A stretch of DNA of 64,000 nucleotides, taken from NCBI RefSeq assembly GCF_013177315.1, contig NZ_CP053661.1, positions 806,001 through 870,000 on the forward strand. Direction: 5' to 3'. The notes below the pieces were generated by a model. The model was not told the origin of the DNA and made no database searches. It was given only the letters and a program-made list of their open reading frames with translations. This document shows positions 8,316-17,266 of the stretch, piece after piece (position 1 is the stretch's first letter; the number at the start of each line of letters is the position of its first letter). Source of the DNA: Thermoleptolyngbya sichuanensis A183 (GTDB lineage Bacteria; Cyanobacteriota; Cyanobacteriia; Elainellales; Elainellaceae). The position numbers and the translations under genes are program-made.

Positions 8316-8927
8316 TCACCGCTGGTCGCGCAGGCGTTCGGGGACGGGCGTGTTGGAGAGTCCGGCGATCGCCCGCAAGTTCTGACAGCGCAGCAGTTCG
8401 GTAAAATCCAGCGAAAACCGTCCTTCAATTTGCGCCACCGCCTCGATTGCGCTCAGCAGACTGCGGGCAGCCTCTTGTTCCGTATAGCCCCGCTGTCGGG
8501 CAAAATTAATGGCTCGCTCGTCCGCTTCTAGCTCGATTTGTGAACTGCGGCTATTTTTCCAGATGCGATAGCCCGAAAAGGCCGTCAGCCCTGCGGCGGC
8601 AACGGTTCCCATTGCATCGCCCTGTGCCAGTTCCACGACGGTTCCCAGCGTGCCCGCTGCCAAGAGCAACTGCGGCCAACCGGGCTGAAACCATCGCGTC
8701 GCGTTCACCCATGCCACGGTTCGCAGCAGCAGCAAATCCCGCTGAGAACGACTCAGTTCCTCCCACAGGTCAAAGTTCAGGTAAATTGGGCGGCTCTGCT
8801 GCCAGGGCAAGGGCAGGTTTGCCGTAATTACCTGCGGCTGGGCAGGGCGGTCAATCAGCTTCACATACATCCGCCCAGAGGCAGGCATGATTTCAACCAG
8901 GCGGCTAATTTCGTCATCGGGATTCAT
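8316..8927 (-). CDS. DUF3318 domain protein
   Basis: This 203-residue protein matches the cyanobacterial DUF3318 family, whose function is unknown. The family opening is clear: MNPDDEISRLVEIMPASGRM. Conserved text continues with PIYLNFDLWEELSRSQRDLL. Two hydrophobic stretches near residues 95-135 may be membrane segments. The Glu/Asp- and Arg-rich ELEADERAINFARQRGY segment near 145-160 recalls the region after a metalloprotease helix, but no HExxH motif is present. I use the ATG at 8927 because the eight residues before it are not part of the family. The gene's 3' end abuts a tandem repeat. Confidence 0.82.
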   Translation of the reverse strand: MNPDDEISRLVEIMPASGRMYVKLIDRPAQPQVITANLPLPWQQSRPIYLNFDLWEELSRSQRDLLLLRTVAWVNATRWFQPGWPQLLLAAGTLGTVVELAQGDAMGTVAAAGLTAFSGYRIWKNSRSSQIELEADERAINFARQRGYTEQEAARSLLSAIEAVAQIEGRFSLDFTELLRCQNLRAIAGLSNTPVPERLRDQR

Positions 8928-9057
8928 GAAAACCGTGCCTTTTGCAACCAATGCAGAAGTCTGGCTTCCAGCCTATCAGGTTTACAAGCACGCGGCCGAT
9001 GCCGCCCGATCACAGCCCGCCAAAACGCCCCAAGCCGTCCAAAAACCCAAAACCTAT

Positions 9058-9147
9058 AGGACTGGCGCAGTTGGACAATTTCTCGCGGGCTGTGCCCGCA
9101 AGAAATTGTCCAAAACCCAAAGCGCTTATCGCAAGTGCATCGGTCCT
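9058..9147. repeat. 90-bp palindromic element, copy 1
   Basis: The core TTGGACAATTTCTCGCGGG / CCCGCAAGAAATTGTCCAA (9071-9089 with 9095-9113) is a long hairpin. The outer ends AGGACTGGCGCA and TGCATCGGTCCT are degenerate inverted repeats. Related copies lie at 26950, 57786 and 63089. Confidence 0.8.
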
Positions 9148-9231
9148 GACCTAAAATCCAAAATCCAAATGCCCCGCTGATATAGTATAAATGCTCTATA
9201 CACTTGTACTGCAACCCCTGGGGCGATCGCC

Positions 9232-10551
9232 ATGATTCGACTGCTGCACCTGTCAGACATTCACCTCGGCAGTGGCCTGCTGCACGGGCGCGTGAACCCA
9301 GAGACGGGCGCAAACACGCGGCTGGAAGACTTTGGGCGATCGCTGGAGCGGTGTATCGATCGGGCGATCGCCGAATCTGTTGACCTAGTGCTGTTTGGCG
9401 GGGATGCCTTTCCCGATGCCACGCCGCCGCCCAAGGTGCAAGAAGTCTTTGCTCAGCAGTTTCGCCGCCTGGTGGATGCCGACATTCCCACGGTGCTGCT
9501 GGTGGGCAACCACGACCAGCATACGCAGGGTCAGGGCGGCGCGAGTTTGTGCATTTACCGGACGCTGGGCGTGCCGGGGTTTGTGGTGGGCGATCGCCTG
9601 GAAACGCATCGCATTGCCACCCGCAGCGGCGAGGTTCAGGTCATCACGCTGCCCTGGCTAACCCGCTCTACCCTGCTCAGCCGCCCCGACACCGAAGGGC
9701 GATCGCTGGCAGAGGTCGATAACTTACTCTTAGAGCGGCTGCGGGTAGCGCTGGAGGGCGAAATTCGGCGGCTCGACCCAGATTTGCCCACCATCCTGCT
9801 GGCGCACCTGATGACCGACACCGCCCGCTTTGGCGCAGAGCGCTTCCTCGCCGCCAGCAAGGGATTCACCGTGCCGATGGCGCTGCTGACCCGTCCCTGC
9901 TTTGACTACGTGGCGCTGGGTCACGTTCATCGCCACCAGATTCTCTGCGACCAGCCGCCCGTGGTCTATCCGGGCAGCATCGAGCGGGTAGACTTTAGCG
10001 AAGAAGCCGAAGACAAGGGCTATGTGCTGGTCTCCCTAGAGCGCGGCAGAGCAGTAGTGGAATTTTGCCCGCTGCCTGTGCGCCCTTTTCAGACCATCAG
10101 CGTGGATCTGACGGATGCAGCAGACCCACAGGCAACGCTCCTGAGCCATCTCCAGCAAACCCTGATGGCCGATGCGGTGGTGCGCCTAGTCTACAAAATT
10201 CTGCCAGAGCAGGCTGAAGAAATTGACCAGGCCGCCTTGCACGCAGACCTGAAATCTGCCCATACCTACAGCATCTATCCCGAAGTGCAGAGCCAGCTTG
10301 CCCGACCGCGCCTGCCAGAGTTGGGTGCAGGCAACGAGCTAGACCCAATTGAAGCCCTGAAAACTTACCTGGAGCATCACCCCCACCTGAGCGGGCTAGC
10401 AGACGACATGCTGGCTGCTGCGAAAAACTTGCTGGCAGGGGACTGTCCTGAGGATCTTGCGCTCAGCGACGCGCCGCTGGAAATCGATTCAAGTGATGCC
10501 ACTGCCACCGCATTAGAAGAGCCTGCAAACGCCCAGTTGCGCTTGCTCTGA
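9232..10551 (+). CDS. sbcD: DNA double-strand-break nuclease SbcD (Mre11 family)
   Basis: The product is a 439-residue calcineurin-like metallophosphoesterase of the SbcD/Mre11 family. With SbcC it cuts hairpins and processes DNA ends during repair. The metal-binding motifs stand in order: LSDIHLGS (about residues 7-14), LFGGDAFPD (about 53-61), LVGNHDQH (about 93-100), an ILLAHLMTD histidine near 190 and YVALGHVHRHQ near 228-238. The C-terminal 150 residues form the capping and SbcC-interaction region. No sbcC gene lies in the window. The start ATG immediately follows a HIP1 site. The hairpin-rich elements nearby (90-bp palindrome, MITE) are the kind of structure this nuclease attacks, but that is only a remark. 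Confidence 0.88.
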   Translation: MIRLLHLSDIHLGSGLLHGRVNPETGANTRLEDFGRSLERCIDRAIAESVDLVLFGGDAFPDATPPPKVQEVFAQQFRRLVDADIPTVLLVGNHDQHTQGQGGASLCIYRTLGVPGFVVGDRLETHRIATRSGEVQVITLPWLTRSTLLSRPDTEGRSLAEVDNLLLERLRVALEGEIRRLDPDLPTILLAHLMTDTARFGAERFLAASKGFTVPMALLTRPCFDYVALGHVHRHQILCDQPPVVYPGSIERVDFSEEAEDKGYVLVSLERGRAVVEFCPLPVRPFQTISVDLTDAADPQATLLSHLQQTLMADAVVRLVYKILPEQAEEIDQAALHADLKSAHTYSIYPEVQSQLARPRLPELGAGNELDPIEALKTYLEHHPHLSGLADDMLAAAKNLLAGDCPEDLALSDAPLEIDSSDATATALEEPANAQLRLL

Positions 10552-10629
10552 CCAAAGGCTTGCTCTGACTAAAGTTAGAAAACTATTGACCCAGCAACTT
10601 TTGTTACTACATCTGTCACTACATCTGCC

Positions 10630-10762
10630 CTCACCCTGAATCCCTCTCCCAGAGGGCGAGGGACTTCCGATCCGGCTCCCCTTCTCCTTTCCCAGAGAGC
10701 GAGGGACTTCCGATCCGGCTCCCCTTCTCCTGTTCTGGGAGAAGGGGCCGGGGGATGAGGGC
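10630..10762. repeat. Direct repeats downstream of sbcD
   Basis: A unit containing GAGGGACTTCCGATCCGGCT occurs twice in tandem within text of CTCACCCTGAATCCCTCTCC type, which ends in a partly complementary GGAGAAGGGGCCGGGGGATG. This is dispersed, hairpin-forming intergenic DNA without a gene. Confidence 0.65.
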
Positions 10763-10805
10763 GGTTCGGAATGCAAGCTCAAATATTGCCAGGTTAAGTA
10801 AGAAC

Positions 10806-10839
10806 AAAAAAGAAGCATGGCATCTTGTTCCATGCTTCT
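10806..10839 (-). terminator. Rho-independent terminator, probably of psb32
   Basis: AGAAGCATGG (10811-10820) pairs perfectly with CCATGCTTCT (10830-10839) across a 9-base loop. On the minus strand the stem is followed by six T residues. It is separated from the psb32 stop codon by the MITE at 10862-11022, so the original spacing was probably only about 50 bp. Confidence 0.75.
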
Positions 10840-10861
10840 CAAATTGTTTCTCAAATGCTTA

Positions 10862-11022
10862 GAGGATGTTTGAAAAGTCCTACTGTTTGTAGCAAAGTGT
10901 ACATGATTCCCCTAAATCTCCCTTAAAAAGGGGGACTTTAAGGCGGTTTCCCCCTTTTAAGGAGAGCTAGGGGGGATCTCTGAGTGCTTAACATTACAGG
11001 CGATACCTTTTCAAACACCCTC
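10862..11022. mobile_element. MITE, 161 bp, inverted copy of the element at 7822
   Basis: Ends GAGGATGTTTGAAAAG and CTTTTCAAACACCCTC with TTA on each side (10859-10861, 11023-11025). The interior matches the 7822 element in inverse order, including GGGGATCTCTGAGTGCTTAA. It lies between the psb32 stop and its likely terminator. Confidence 0.87.
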
Positions 11023-11049
11023 TTAGGTTGAATGGTCAGGCTGCTGCGA

Positions 11050-11784
11050 CTATCGCATCTGATACCAATAATAGGTCGCCATAGGAATCACCGTCGCGGC
11101 AAAGAGCAGCCCGATGACCCAAACGGTGGCATTGCTCTCAGCCGTCTCTTCGGGTGTGGCGAAAGTTCCCTCGCTCTGATCGACTTCGACCACGACAGGC
11201 GGGCCGGGGTCAGGATTGCCTGCTAGCACTTCCGACAGGCGCGTGGCCACGTCGAGAAATGCCTGGTTGTAGCGATCGCCCTGGCGCAGAGGCACAGCCA
11301 GCGTTTCATCCACAACACTGGTGGCAATGTCGTCGCTCAGCAGTTCCTTTGCGGCTTCGCCCACGCGAATGGCGGCGTTATTCGTCACCGTATCTAGCAC
11401 CAGCAGCACCTCATTAGCCTGATCGGCTGGTTCGGGAAACCACTGCTCAAACAACTGGTCAGCAAAGCTTTGGACGGTTTCGCCATAGTCCAATCGATGA
11501 ATCGTCACCAAGCGCACGTCGTTGCCCGTCTTCTTGGATAAGCTGCTCAGCTTGCCATTGATATTGCTTTCATTCAAGCGGCTCAGCACGTCGCCCTCGT
11601 CCACCACCCACTCCGTCGGACTGACGGCGGGCATCTCATACACGCCAGTCGCCAGGGCAGGGGCCGCGCCGCCCAGCCACAGCAAGACTCCCAAGGCTAG
11701 GGCGATCGCACCCATCCGGCTATGGAGCGATCGCAACAGTTGACCCACTCGTTTCCGATCTGTTTGCTTAAAGAAATGTGTCAT
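11050..11784 (-). CDS. psb32: TPM domain protein, photosystem II repair protein Psb32 family
   Basis: This 244-residue protein has the architecture of Psb32, a thylakoid lumen-facing TPM-domain protein that speeds photosystem II repair after light damage. An N-terminal hydrophobic segment (about residues 27-46, ending APALA) serves as a signal. The TPM domain follows, with VVDEGDVLSRLNESNING, VRLVTIHRLDYGE and NEVLLVLDTVTNNAAIRVG. A C-terminal membrane helix (about 220-240) anchors it. It is monocistronic on the minus strand with a candidate terminator near 10806. TLP18.3 is the plant relative. The family is clear; the exact cyanobacterial orthology is likely. Confidence 0.85.
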   Translation of the reverse strand: MTHFFKQTDRKRVGQLLRSLHSRMGAIALALGVLLWLGGAAPALATGVYEMPAVSPTEWVVDEGDVLSRLNESNINGKLSSLSKKTGNDVRLVTIHRLDYGETVQSFADQLFEQWFPEPADQANEVLLVLDTVTNNAAIRVGEAAKELLSDDIATSVVDETLAVPLRQGDRYNQAFLDVATRLSEVLAGNPDPGPPVVVEVDQSEGTFATPEETAESNATVWVIGLLFAATVIPMATYYWYQMR

Positions 11785-11848
11785 TTCTGAAAATTCCTAA
11801 CCCTCATTACAAAAATACACCAGGTTGGAGGGCGCGGGGAGAGATGGA

Positions 11849-11940
11849 GGGATAGGGCAAGCCTAGAAAAAGTTTAGCGAGTTGGCTGGATATGGAAGGA
11901 TAGGGCAAGCCTAGAGAAAGTTTAGCGAGTTGGCTGGATG
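11849..11940. repeat. Tandem duplication across the end of the sufR-like gene
   Basis: A unit of about 43 bp beginning GGATAGGGCAAGCCTAGA is present twice with a 6-bp gap, the copies differing at one or two positions. The second copy contains the last codons and stop of the sufR-like gene, so the first is a duplicated gene end lying downstream of the stop. Confidence 0.75.
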
Positions 11941-12557
11941 CGGTAAGCACAGCGGCGATCGCCCTGCATCAGATGCTCCACCCGTTCGACCACCACGCTC
12001 GTTCCCAAAACAGAACGAAAAACCTCCAGTTCTGCGGTGCAAAGCCCCGGACAGGTCTGGGCGGCGGCGCAGATGGGGCAGTGGTTTTCCACCAGCAATA
12101 GCCCGTCGGGTTGTTCCAAAACCTCGGCCATGTATCCTTCCTGGCTGCGGAAGTGGGCGATCGCCCTGACCTGCGCCTGCCAGGACTCCACCCCAGCCAG
12201 TTGCGCCCGATAGGTCTGAACCTGGCGGCGGCTGCGTTCCGAAATCACCCGCTCCAGCCCCTCCGCACCAAACACCGTCTCCACCCCCCGCAACACGTCC
12301 AGCATCAGGTCAGCGTGGCTATCGGGAAAGCGACTGATGGAATGCTCGGTCAACTGCCACAGCTTCACCGGGCGACCCGTGGGGCGGCGCTCTTGGCGAT
12401 AGGTCACCCACTGCTCTGCCTTCAGCGTTTGGAGATGCTGCCGCACTGCCATCGGGGAAATCGCAAGCTGCTCTGCCAAGGCCGCAGCCGTCTGTGCCCC
12501 CCGCATTTTCAGCAGGTGCAGGATCTGATCTTTGGCTCTGGGCTTGGTGTCCTCCAT
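11922..12557 (-). CDS. sufR: SufR-like iron-sulfur transcriptional regulator
   Basis: The product is a 211-residue DeoR/ArsR-type regulator of the SufR kind, which in cyanobacteria represses the suf iron-sulfur assembly genes when it carries a cluster. An N-terminal winged helix is clear: ILHLLKMRGAQTAAALAEQL then ISPMAVRQHLQTLKAEQWV and the wing text RPTGRPVKLWQLT. The C-terminal half carries a cysteine group, NHCPICAAAQTCPGLCTAEL, plus a later Cys in GDRRCAYRI, suited to binding a cluster or metal. The spacing differs from the best-known SufR, so it may be a paralogue. I start at the ATG at 12557; upstream text is AAATCCAAAA-type repeat. No suf genes lie in the window. Confidence 0.72.
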   Translation of the reverse strand: MEDTKPRAKDQILHLLKMRGAQTAAALAEQLAISPMAVRQHLQTLKAEQWVTYRQERRPTGRPVKLWQLTEHSISRFPDSHADLMLDVLRGVETVFGAEGLERVISERSRRQVQTYRAQLAGVESWQAQVRAIAHFRSQEGYMAEVLEQPDGLLLVENHCPICAAAQTCPGLCTAELEVFRSVLGTSVVVERVEHLMQGDRRCAYRIQPTR

Positions 12558-12765
12558 TGAGGGGGTGGATTTTCGCTTTTGGATTTTTGCTTTTCGATCT
12601 TGGATTGCCCCTAATGCTGGGTGAGCGCAATGGGCAAAGGCAAACCCCATACTTCAGTGTGCCGTGTGCGGAGGGCGCTTGTCTTTAATTTTGGGAATTT
12701 TTGGACTGGCGACGGTTGTTACGACGTTTTTACCCAGGCGCAATTGCTCACAGCCTTGACCGTCC

Positions 12766-13473
12766 TCAAAACTGATAGGGCTGGTCGGCGAGCCACATTC
12801 GGGTCAGCACGGCTTCGCCATTGCCCCCGACCTTGGCTTCCATAACAAAATTGGGAGACTGTGGATTGGCCTGTTGCAGTTCAGCGATGCGGTTGTTGAT
12901 GTGGAGTCGCTCGGCTTCGGGCATGTAGTATCGCTCCAACCCATAGTTCACCCAGCCGTTGCGATAGATGCCCTTCAGCGCAACCTGATTAGTGGGCAGG
13001 TTGGTGGGGCGATCGCCCGACACAGCAACAGGCTTCCAGGGCTTGGGCGGCTGGCTGCCCATGTCTTCCGGTGCTTCCAGAATGACGTAGATTGGACGAG
13101 CCGCAAAGCGCGATCGCCGCTGCTGTGCCGCTGCCTCAAACGCCCTCCAGCCCGGCAGTTTCTCCAGTTCGCCCGGCTGGGAAATGTCGTAGCCCAGCGT
13201 CACATAATAGCCGCGCAGGGGATGATACGGGTCAACGGGCCCCGTCTGCAAAATCACGGTCTGTCCCGTTGCCTGAGTATAGGTGGCTTGCAGGGGAATC
13301 ACCAAAATCAGCGCTGCCTGAATCGCCAAGGGCAACCAGAAGCGCCAGCGGGCAGCCGAGACAGGGGCGAGGGGGGGCGGGGGAGCAGGCGGGAGGGGAT
13401 GCTGCGGAGTGGGTGCGTCTGGAGGAGCGGGGACGAGGGGGTAGCGGTTGGAGGGACGAGATTCGGAATTCAT
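12766..13473 (-). CDS. GDYXXLXY domain membrane-anchored protein
   Basis: The 235-residue product belongs to the family named after its GDYxxLxY signature, seen here as the variant RGYYVTLGYDIS at about residues 87-98. A Pro-rich cytoplasmic N-terminus (residues 15-40) is followed by one membrane helix (about 47-62), then a soluble domain outside the membrane. The function of the family is unknown. The gene lies about 140 bp downstream of the DUF2157 gene on the same strand. The two families are often neighbours, which suggests that the products work together, perhaps in the cell envelope. Gly to Tyr at the second signature position is a minor variation. Confidence 0.83.
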   Translation of the reverse strand: MNSESRPSNRYPLVPAPPDAPTPQHPLPPAPPPPLAPVSAARWRFWLPLAIQAALILVIPLQATYTQATGQTVILQTGPVDPYHPLRGYYVTLGYDISQPGELEKLPGWRAFEAAAQQRRSRFAARPIYVILEAPEDMGSQPPKPWKPVAVSGDRPTNLPTNQVALKGIYRNGWVNYGLERYYMPEAERLHINNRIAELQQANPQSPNFVMEAKVGGNGEAVLTRMWLADQPYQF

Positions 13474-13614
13474 AGGACGCTCGACAAGGAAAAGCTAGAG
13501 GACATCGAAATCAGGCCGCGAAATCAAGCAGTGAAATCAGGCAACGAAATCAGGCAAATACTGCACGAATCCTGCCCTGGCTGGATTGGAAGCGAGAGGT
13601 ACGCCTAAACCCCG

Positions 13615-15090
13615 CTAAACCGTTTCTTCCTGAGAGGCGGGGGTGAGCGTGGCGGCGGGGGCGAGGGTGCGGACGTAGCGCTCGAACCAGAGTCCGACAA
13701 ATAGCACAGCCAGCCCGCAGAGGACGAAGACGGCAGACTTCAGCAGCAGTCCGGTTTCGTATTCCAACATGCGGCTGATGATTTGCAGGACCAGCATCAC
13801 CATGCCGTACCAAAACAGGCTGCGGCTGCCCTGGGCGAGTCCCTGCCGGATAAAGGCGGCCGACAGGAGGAACAGCAGCACATTAAACAGATAGGTGGCG
13901 ATCGCCTGAATGGGCGCAACGCCCCAGTGCCAGAGCGGAATCAGCCCCACAGCCAGCAAGAAAACCAGAATCACTGCGTCGTGCTGTGACAGTCTCCAGC
14001 GCTGCCCCCGGTGGCGTGGATAGGCCAGGTAGAACCAGCCGATGAGCATCAGCGCAGTGTAGACAAACAGGTTGGGGTTCAGCAGCAAATCGCCGCTGTG
14101 GCTGAGCAAAATCCGAAGCTGCTGGGAAAAGCTGGGCTGGTCGGAAATAGGAGTCCAAATGCTGCGAAACGAAAATCCGTAGCAGGTTGCCGTGAGAAAA
14201 ATCAGGGCGATCGCCTGGGCAACGGGACGAAATGGACGAGTTAACGGCAGCGGCGCGTTTCTCAGTCGCCACCATAGCGCGTCGTCATAGCTCCATAGTA
14301 GGGCTGGGGGCAGGGTGCAGGCGATCGCCACCAAAAAGCCAGGAGTCGCAGGGCCGCTAAACTGGTTCCCCACATCCGCCAGGGTGACGAGCAGCGCCGA
14401 AATCGTGGCGATCGCCCCCAGCGCAAAAATCACCTTCGAGCGACACTGATAGGCCAGCAGCGTAAACAGTCCACCCGCCACCAGCGGCATCAGGTTCATC
14501 AGGCCATTCAAGCCTGAGAGCGCCTGCATCTGGGTGGCTTCCCACATCCCCGACCAATAGCCCACGCCCATCAGCAAAATGGATAGCAGCGCGAGCGATC
14601 GCAGCCGCAGCCCAAACGCCATCGCCAGCACGCCCAAGCCCCACACCAGGCACAGTTCATAAAACGCGCCGCTGCGGTGAAACAATTGCCCCGCCAGCGC
14701 CAGGTTTGCCCCCAGCACCAGCGCCCCCAGCAGCAGCAGTCCGTGTCCCAGGCGGTGCTGCCAGCGTTCGCGTCCGTGTAGCTTGGGTCGCCGCCACAGG
14801 TAAAAGCCCGCTGCATTGGCGGCAACGAACAGGCTAAACAACAGCGCCATTTTGCCCATGCGGGGAATCGCCTGCCAGTTTGCCGCGACGAAGGTAATCA
14901 CCCCCAGCCCCAGCAAAATGCAGCCCAGCCCCAGCAAAATGACCACGAAGCGATCGCGTGCGCCTGTCTCTAACGCATCAAAGTCATACTGTGCGGCCAG
15001 TTGCTCATACTGGCCCGGCTCAATTAGCCCGTCAATCCGCCACTGCTCGGCTTCGCGCCGGAGTTGCCGCCGAAATTGTTCGCTTGCCAT
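13615..15090 (-). CDS. DUF2157 multi-pass membrane protein
   Basis: This protein of about 491 residues starts with a soluble DUF2157 helix-turn segment (FRRQLRREAEQWRIDGLIEPGQ) and continues with about 12 to 14 hydrophobic segments, many containing LLGLGVITFVAANW-like text typical of the family. It sits in the inner or thylakoid membrane. The partner gene encoding the GDYXXLXY protein follows on the same strand, and the two probably form an operon. I prefer the ATG at 15090 (MASEQFRRQL) to one 14 codons upstream because the domain starts there; the longer form cannot be excluded. Its role is unknown. Confidence 0.82.
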   Translation of the reverse strand: MASEQFRRQLRREAEQWRIDGLIEPGQYEQLAAQYDFDALETGARDRFVVILLGLGCILLGLGVITFVAANWQAIPRMGKMALLFSLFVAANAAGFYLWRRPKLHGRERWQHRLGHGLLLLGALVLGANLALAGQLFHRSGAFYELCLVWGLGVLAMAFGLRLRSLALLSILLMGVGYWSGMWEATQMQALSGLNGLMNLMPLVAGGLFTLLAYQCRSKVIFALGAIATISALLVTLADVGNQFSGPATPGFLVAIACTLPPALLWSYDDALWWRLRNAPLPLTRPFRPVAQAIALIFLTATCYGFSFRSIWTPISDQPSFSQQLRILLSHSGDLLLNPNLFVYTALMLIGWFYLAYPRHRGQRWRLSQHDAVILVFLLAVGLIPLWHWGVAPIQAIATYLFNVLLFLLSAAFIRQGLAQGSRSLFWYGMVMLVLQIISRMLEYETGLLLKSAVFVLCGLAVLFVGLWFERYVRTLAPAATLTPASQEETV

Positions 15091-15219
15091 AGGAATTATC
15101 CTGCTGTGGGTTGATGCAACGTTTGCATTCATACCATCGGTGTCGCATAAATCCCCCGGAAAGGTCTAGACCGCTATGCCAGAACCTAAAGCGTACTGAA
15201 AGAAAGCGACATTCTCTAA

Positions 15220-15261
15220 TTAGCGCAAACTGATCCGCAGTTAGCGCAAACTGATCCGCAG
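15220..15261. repeat. Perfect 21-bp tandem duplication
   Basis: TTAGCGCAAACTGATCCGCA plus one G occurs twice head to tail at 15220-15240 and 15241-15261. It lies in the divergent region between the DUF2157 and FAD-oxidase genes. Confidence 0.85.
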
Positions 15262-15399
15262 AAGTTAATCCGCACAAATCCGTAGCCCACTTCACCCAAC
15301 CGCAGGTTGCAATCTGGCTAGATTAAGACCACAGTAAGTAAAGAATTTTTAATTAACTGGGCGATCGCCCCACTGGGTAAATCTAAGCGGGCAAATCTC

Positions 15400-15407
15400 A
15401 AGGAGGA
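15400..15407 (+). promoter_or_regulatory. Strong Shine-Dalgarno sequence
   Basis: AAGGAGGA lies 6 bp before the ATG at 15414. It is an almost complete match to the 16S rRNA 3' end, rare among the genes in this window, and fixes the start of the FAD-oxidase gene. Confidence 0.8.
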
Positions 15408-15413
15408 TTTTGA

Positions 15414-16778
15414 ATGACGCTGACCGCACCGCGCACCATTGATTGGGATGCCATTGCCTCAGAACTAGCGGGGATAGAGGTGATTCGCGATGCCGCGCAA
15501 GTCGCCAAGCTGTCAAAGGACTATTACACCTACAGTCCTATCCTGCGGCCGCTGCTGGATGACAAAGTAGCGGATCTAGTGGTGCGGTCCGTCAGCGAAG
15601 CAGAGGTCTTGCAGGTAGCTCAGGTCTGCGTTCGGCATCGCATTCCGCTGACCGTGCGCGGTGCTGGCACTGGCAACTACGGTCAGTGTGTACCGCTTGA
15701 AGGGGGTGTCATTCTGGATCTGACCCAGATGCAGGCCGTGAAATGGGTCAAGCCAGGGCTAGCCTGCGTAGAACCGGGCGCAAAGCTGGTTAATATCGAC
15801 AAGCAAACGCGAGAACTGGGCTGGGAGATTCGTATGGCTCCCTCCACCTACCGCACGGCGACGATTGGCGGCTTTATTGGCGGCGGCAGCGGCGGCATTG
15901 GCTCGGTTACCTATGGACAATTGCGCGATCGCGGCAATCTCCACGCCGTGCGCGTCGTCACGATGGAAGATACGCCCCGCATCATCGAACTGCGGGGGGA
16001 TGAGGTGCAAAAGGTGAACCATGCCTACGGCACCAACGGCATCATCACCGAACTCGAAATTCCTCTAGCCCCCGCCTATCCCTGGGCCGAGCTAATTATT
16101 GCCTTTGATGACTTTATGACCGCTGCCCGCTTTGGTCAGGCGCTCAGCGACTCCGACGGCATCACCAAAAAGCTTGTCACCGTCTTTGCCCATCCAGTCC
16201 CGACCTACTTCGCCGCCCTGCGAAACAGTATTCCCGACGGCAAGCACTGCGCCTTTGTAATGGTGGCAGAACCCAGCCTGGAGCCATTTGCCGATTTAGT
16301 AAAGGAGTTTGGCGGCGCAGTGTGCTATCAAAAATCTGCCCAGGAAGCCGGCAAGGGCACACTGCTGATGGAATTCACCTGGAACCACACGACGCTCCAT
16401 GCCCGCAGCGTTGATCCAACTTTGACCTACTTGCAAACGCTGTTTCCGGCTGACAAACATCTCACGCTCGTCGAGCATATGTATCATCATTTTGGTGATG
16501 AGGTGATGATGCACTTGGAGTTTCTGCGGACGGGCGGCACGGCAGTTCCAGCAGCGCTCCAGTTGGTACGCTATTCTACCCCAGAGCGGCTGAGGGAGAT
16601 TATCCAGTATCACGAAGAGCAGGGCGCGTTTATTGCCAATCCCCACACCTACATCCTGGAGGACGGCGGTCGCAAAACCATTGACCCGGTACAGCTTGCG
16701 TTTAAGGAAGAGATAGATCCCTACGGACTGCTGAATCCAGGTAAGATGCGGGCCTGGCTGGAGCGCGGTTCAATTTGA
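15414..16778 (+). CDS. FAD-linked oxidase (FAD_binding_4 / glycolate oxidase-like)
   Basis: The product has 454 residues and belongs to the vanillyl-alcohol-oxidase / GlcD type of FAD enzymes, which oxidise hydroxy acids or similar substrates. The FAD-binding half includes TVRGAGTGNYGQCVPLEGG (about residues 81-99), the pyrophosphate loop region IGGFIGGGSGGIGSVTYGQL (about 151-170) and AYGTNGIITELEI (about 204-216). The C-terminal half lacks an obvious iron-sulfur motif, so it is a single-chain flavoprotein. The ATG at 15414 is set by a strong ribosome-binding site. The substrate cannot be assigned. Glycolate dehydrogenase GlcD is a relative, but this protein lacks the close GlcD signature, and no glcE or glcF lies nearby. 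Confidence 0.83.
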   Translation: MTLTAPRTIDWDAIASELAGIEVIRDAAQVAKLSKDYYTYSPILRPLLDDKVADLVVRSVSEAEVLQVAQVCVRHRIPLTVRGAGTGNYGQCVPLEGGVILDLTQMQAVKWVKPGLACVEPGAKLVNIDKQTRELGWEIRMAPSTYRTATIGGFIGGGSGGIGSVTYGQLRDRGNLHAVRVVTMEDTPRIIELRGDEVQKVNHAYGTNGIITELEIPLAPAYPWAELIIAFDDFMTAARFGQALSDSDGITKKLVTVFAHPVPTYFAALRNSIPDGKHCAFVMVAEPSLEPFADLVKEFGGAVCYQKSAQEAGKGTLLMEFTWNHTTLHARSVDPTLTYLQTLFPADKHLTLVEHMYHHFGDEVMMHLEFLRTGGTAVPAALQLVRYSTPERLREIIQYHEEQGAFIANPHTYILEDGGRKTIDPVQLAFKEEIDPYGLLNPGKMRAWLERGSI

Positions 16779-16824
16779 GCCGTCTTTTTGAGCCGTCTTT
16801 TGAGCTTTCTTTGACTAAAACCTG

Positions 16825-17121
16825 ATGTTTCTGGATCGCTACCGGTTGCACTGGAGGCTGCTGCGAGCAGAAATCAATCGCGTTGGCGCTGAGGTAGAGC
16901 AATGGTCGTATGAGCAACTTGACCGGGATGCGGAAGATCAGCCCCCGATTGAACGACAGGTCGAAGCAGTACCAGTGGTATTGCAAGTTGACCGCTGCGA
17001 TCGCCTCCAAAATCAAAACCTGTGCATTTGTATCAACGCGAAAAGCAAGCTGCTGACGTGGTTTGGAATTAAGCCGCCCTATCGCTTTTTCAAGCGACGA
17101 GATGGCTCGGTCTATTACTGA
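16825..17121 (+). CDS. Small conserved cyanobacterial hypothetical protein
   Basis: This 98-residue protein starts MFLDRYRLHWRLLRAEINRV and ends YRFFKRRDGSVYY, a C-terminus I associate with small conserved cyanobacterial proteins of unknown function. It is basic, soluble and has two Cys residues at CICINAKSK. It follows the FAD-oxidase gene by 46 bp on the same strand and may be co-transcribed. No function is known to me. Codon usage looks normal for the neighbourhood. Confidence 0.65.
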   Translation: MFLDRYRLHWRLLRAEINRVGAEVEQWSYEQLDRDAEDQPPIERQVEAVPVVLQVDRCDRLQNQNLCICINAKSKLLTWFGIKPPYRFFKRRDGSVYY

Positions 17122-17266
17122 AAGTCCTGAAAGACCCCTCCCCAGCTTACTCTTCACAGCAGAACGTCCCCCGGAGTTGCAGGATAGCCCGCCGCTTCAG
17201 GAGACGCTAGTTTCGTATGAGTATCTCTGGCTATGAGTATTTGGTCTGGGTATGCAGAAGGGCTGC

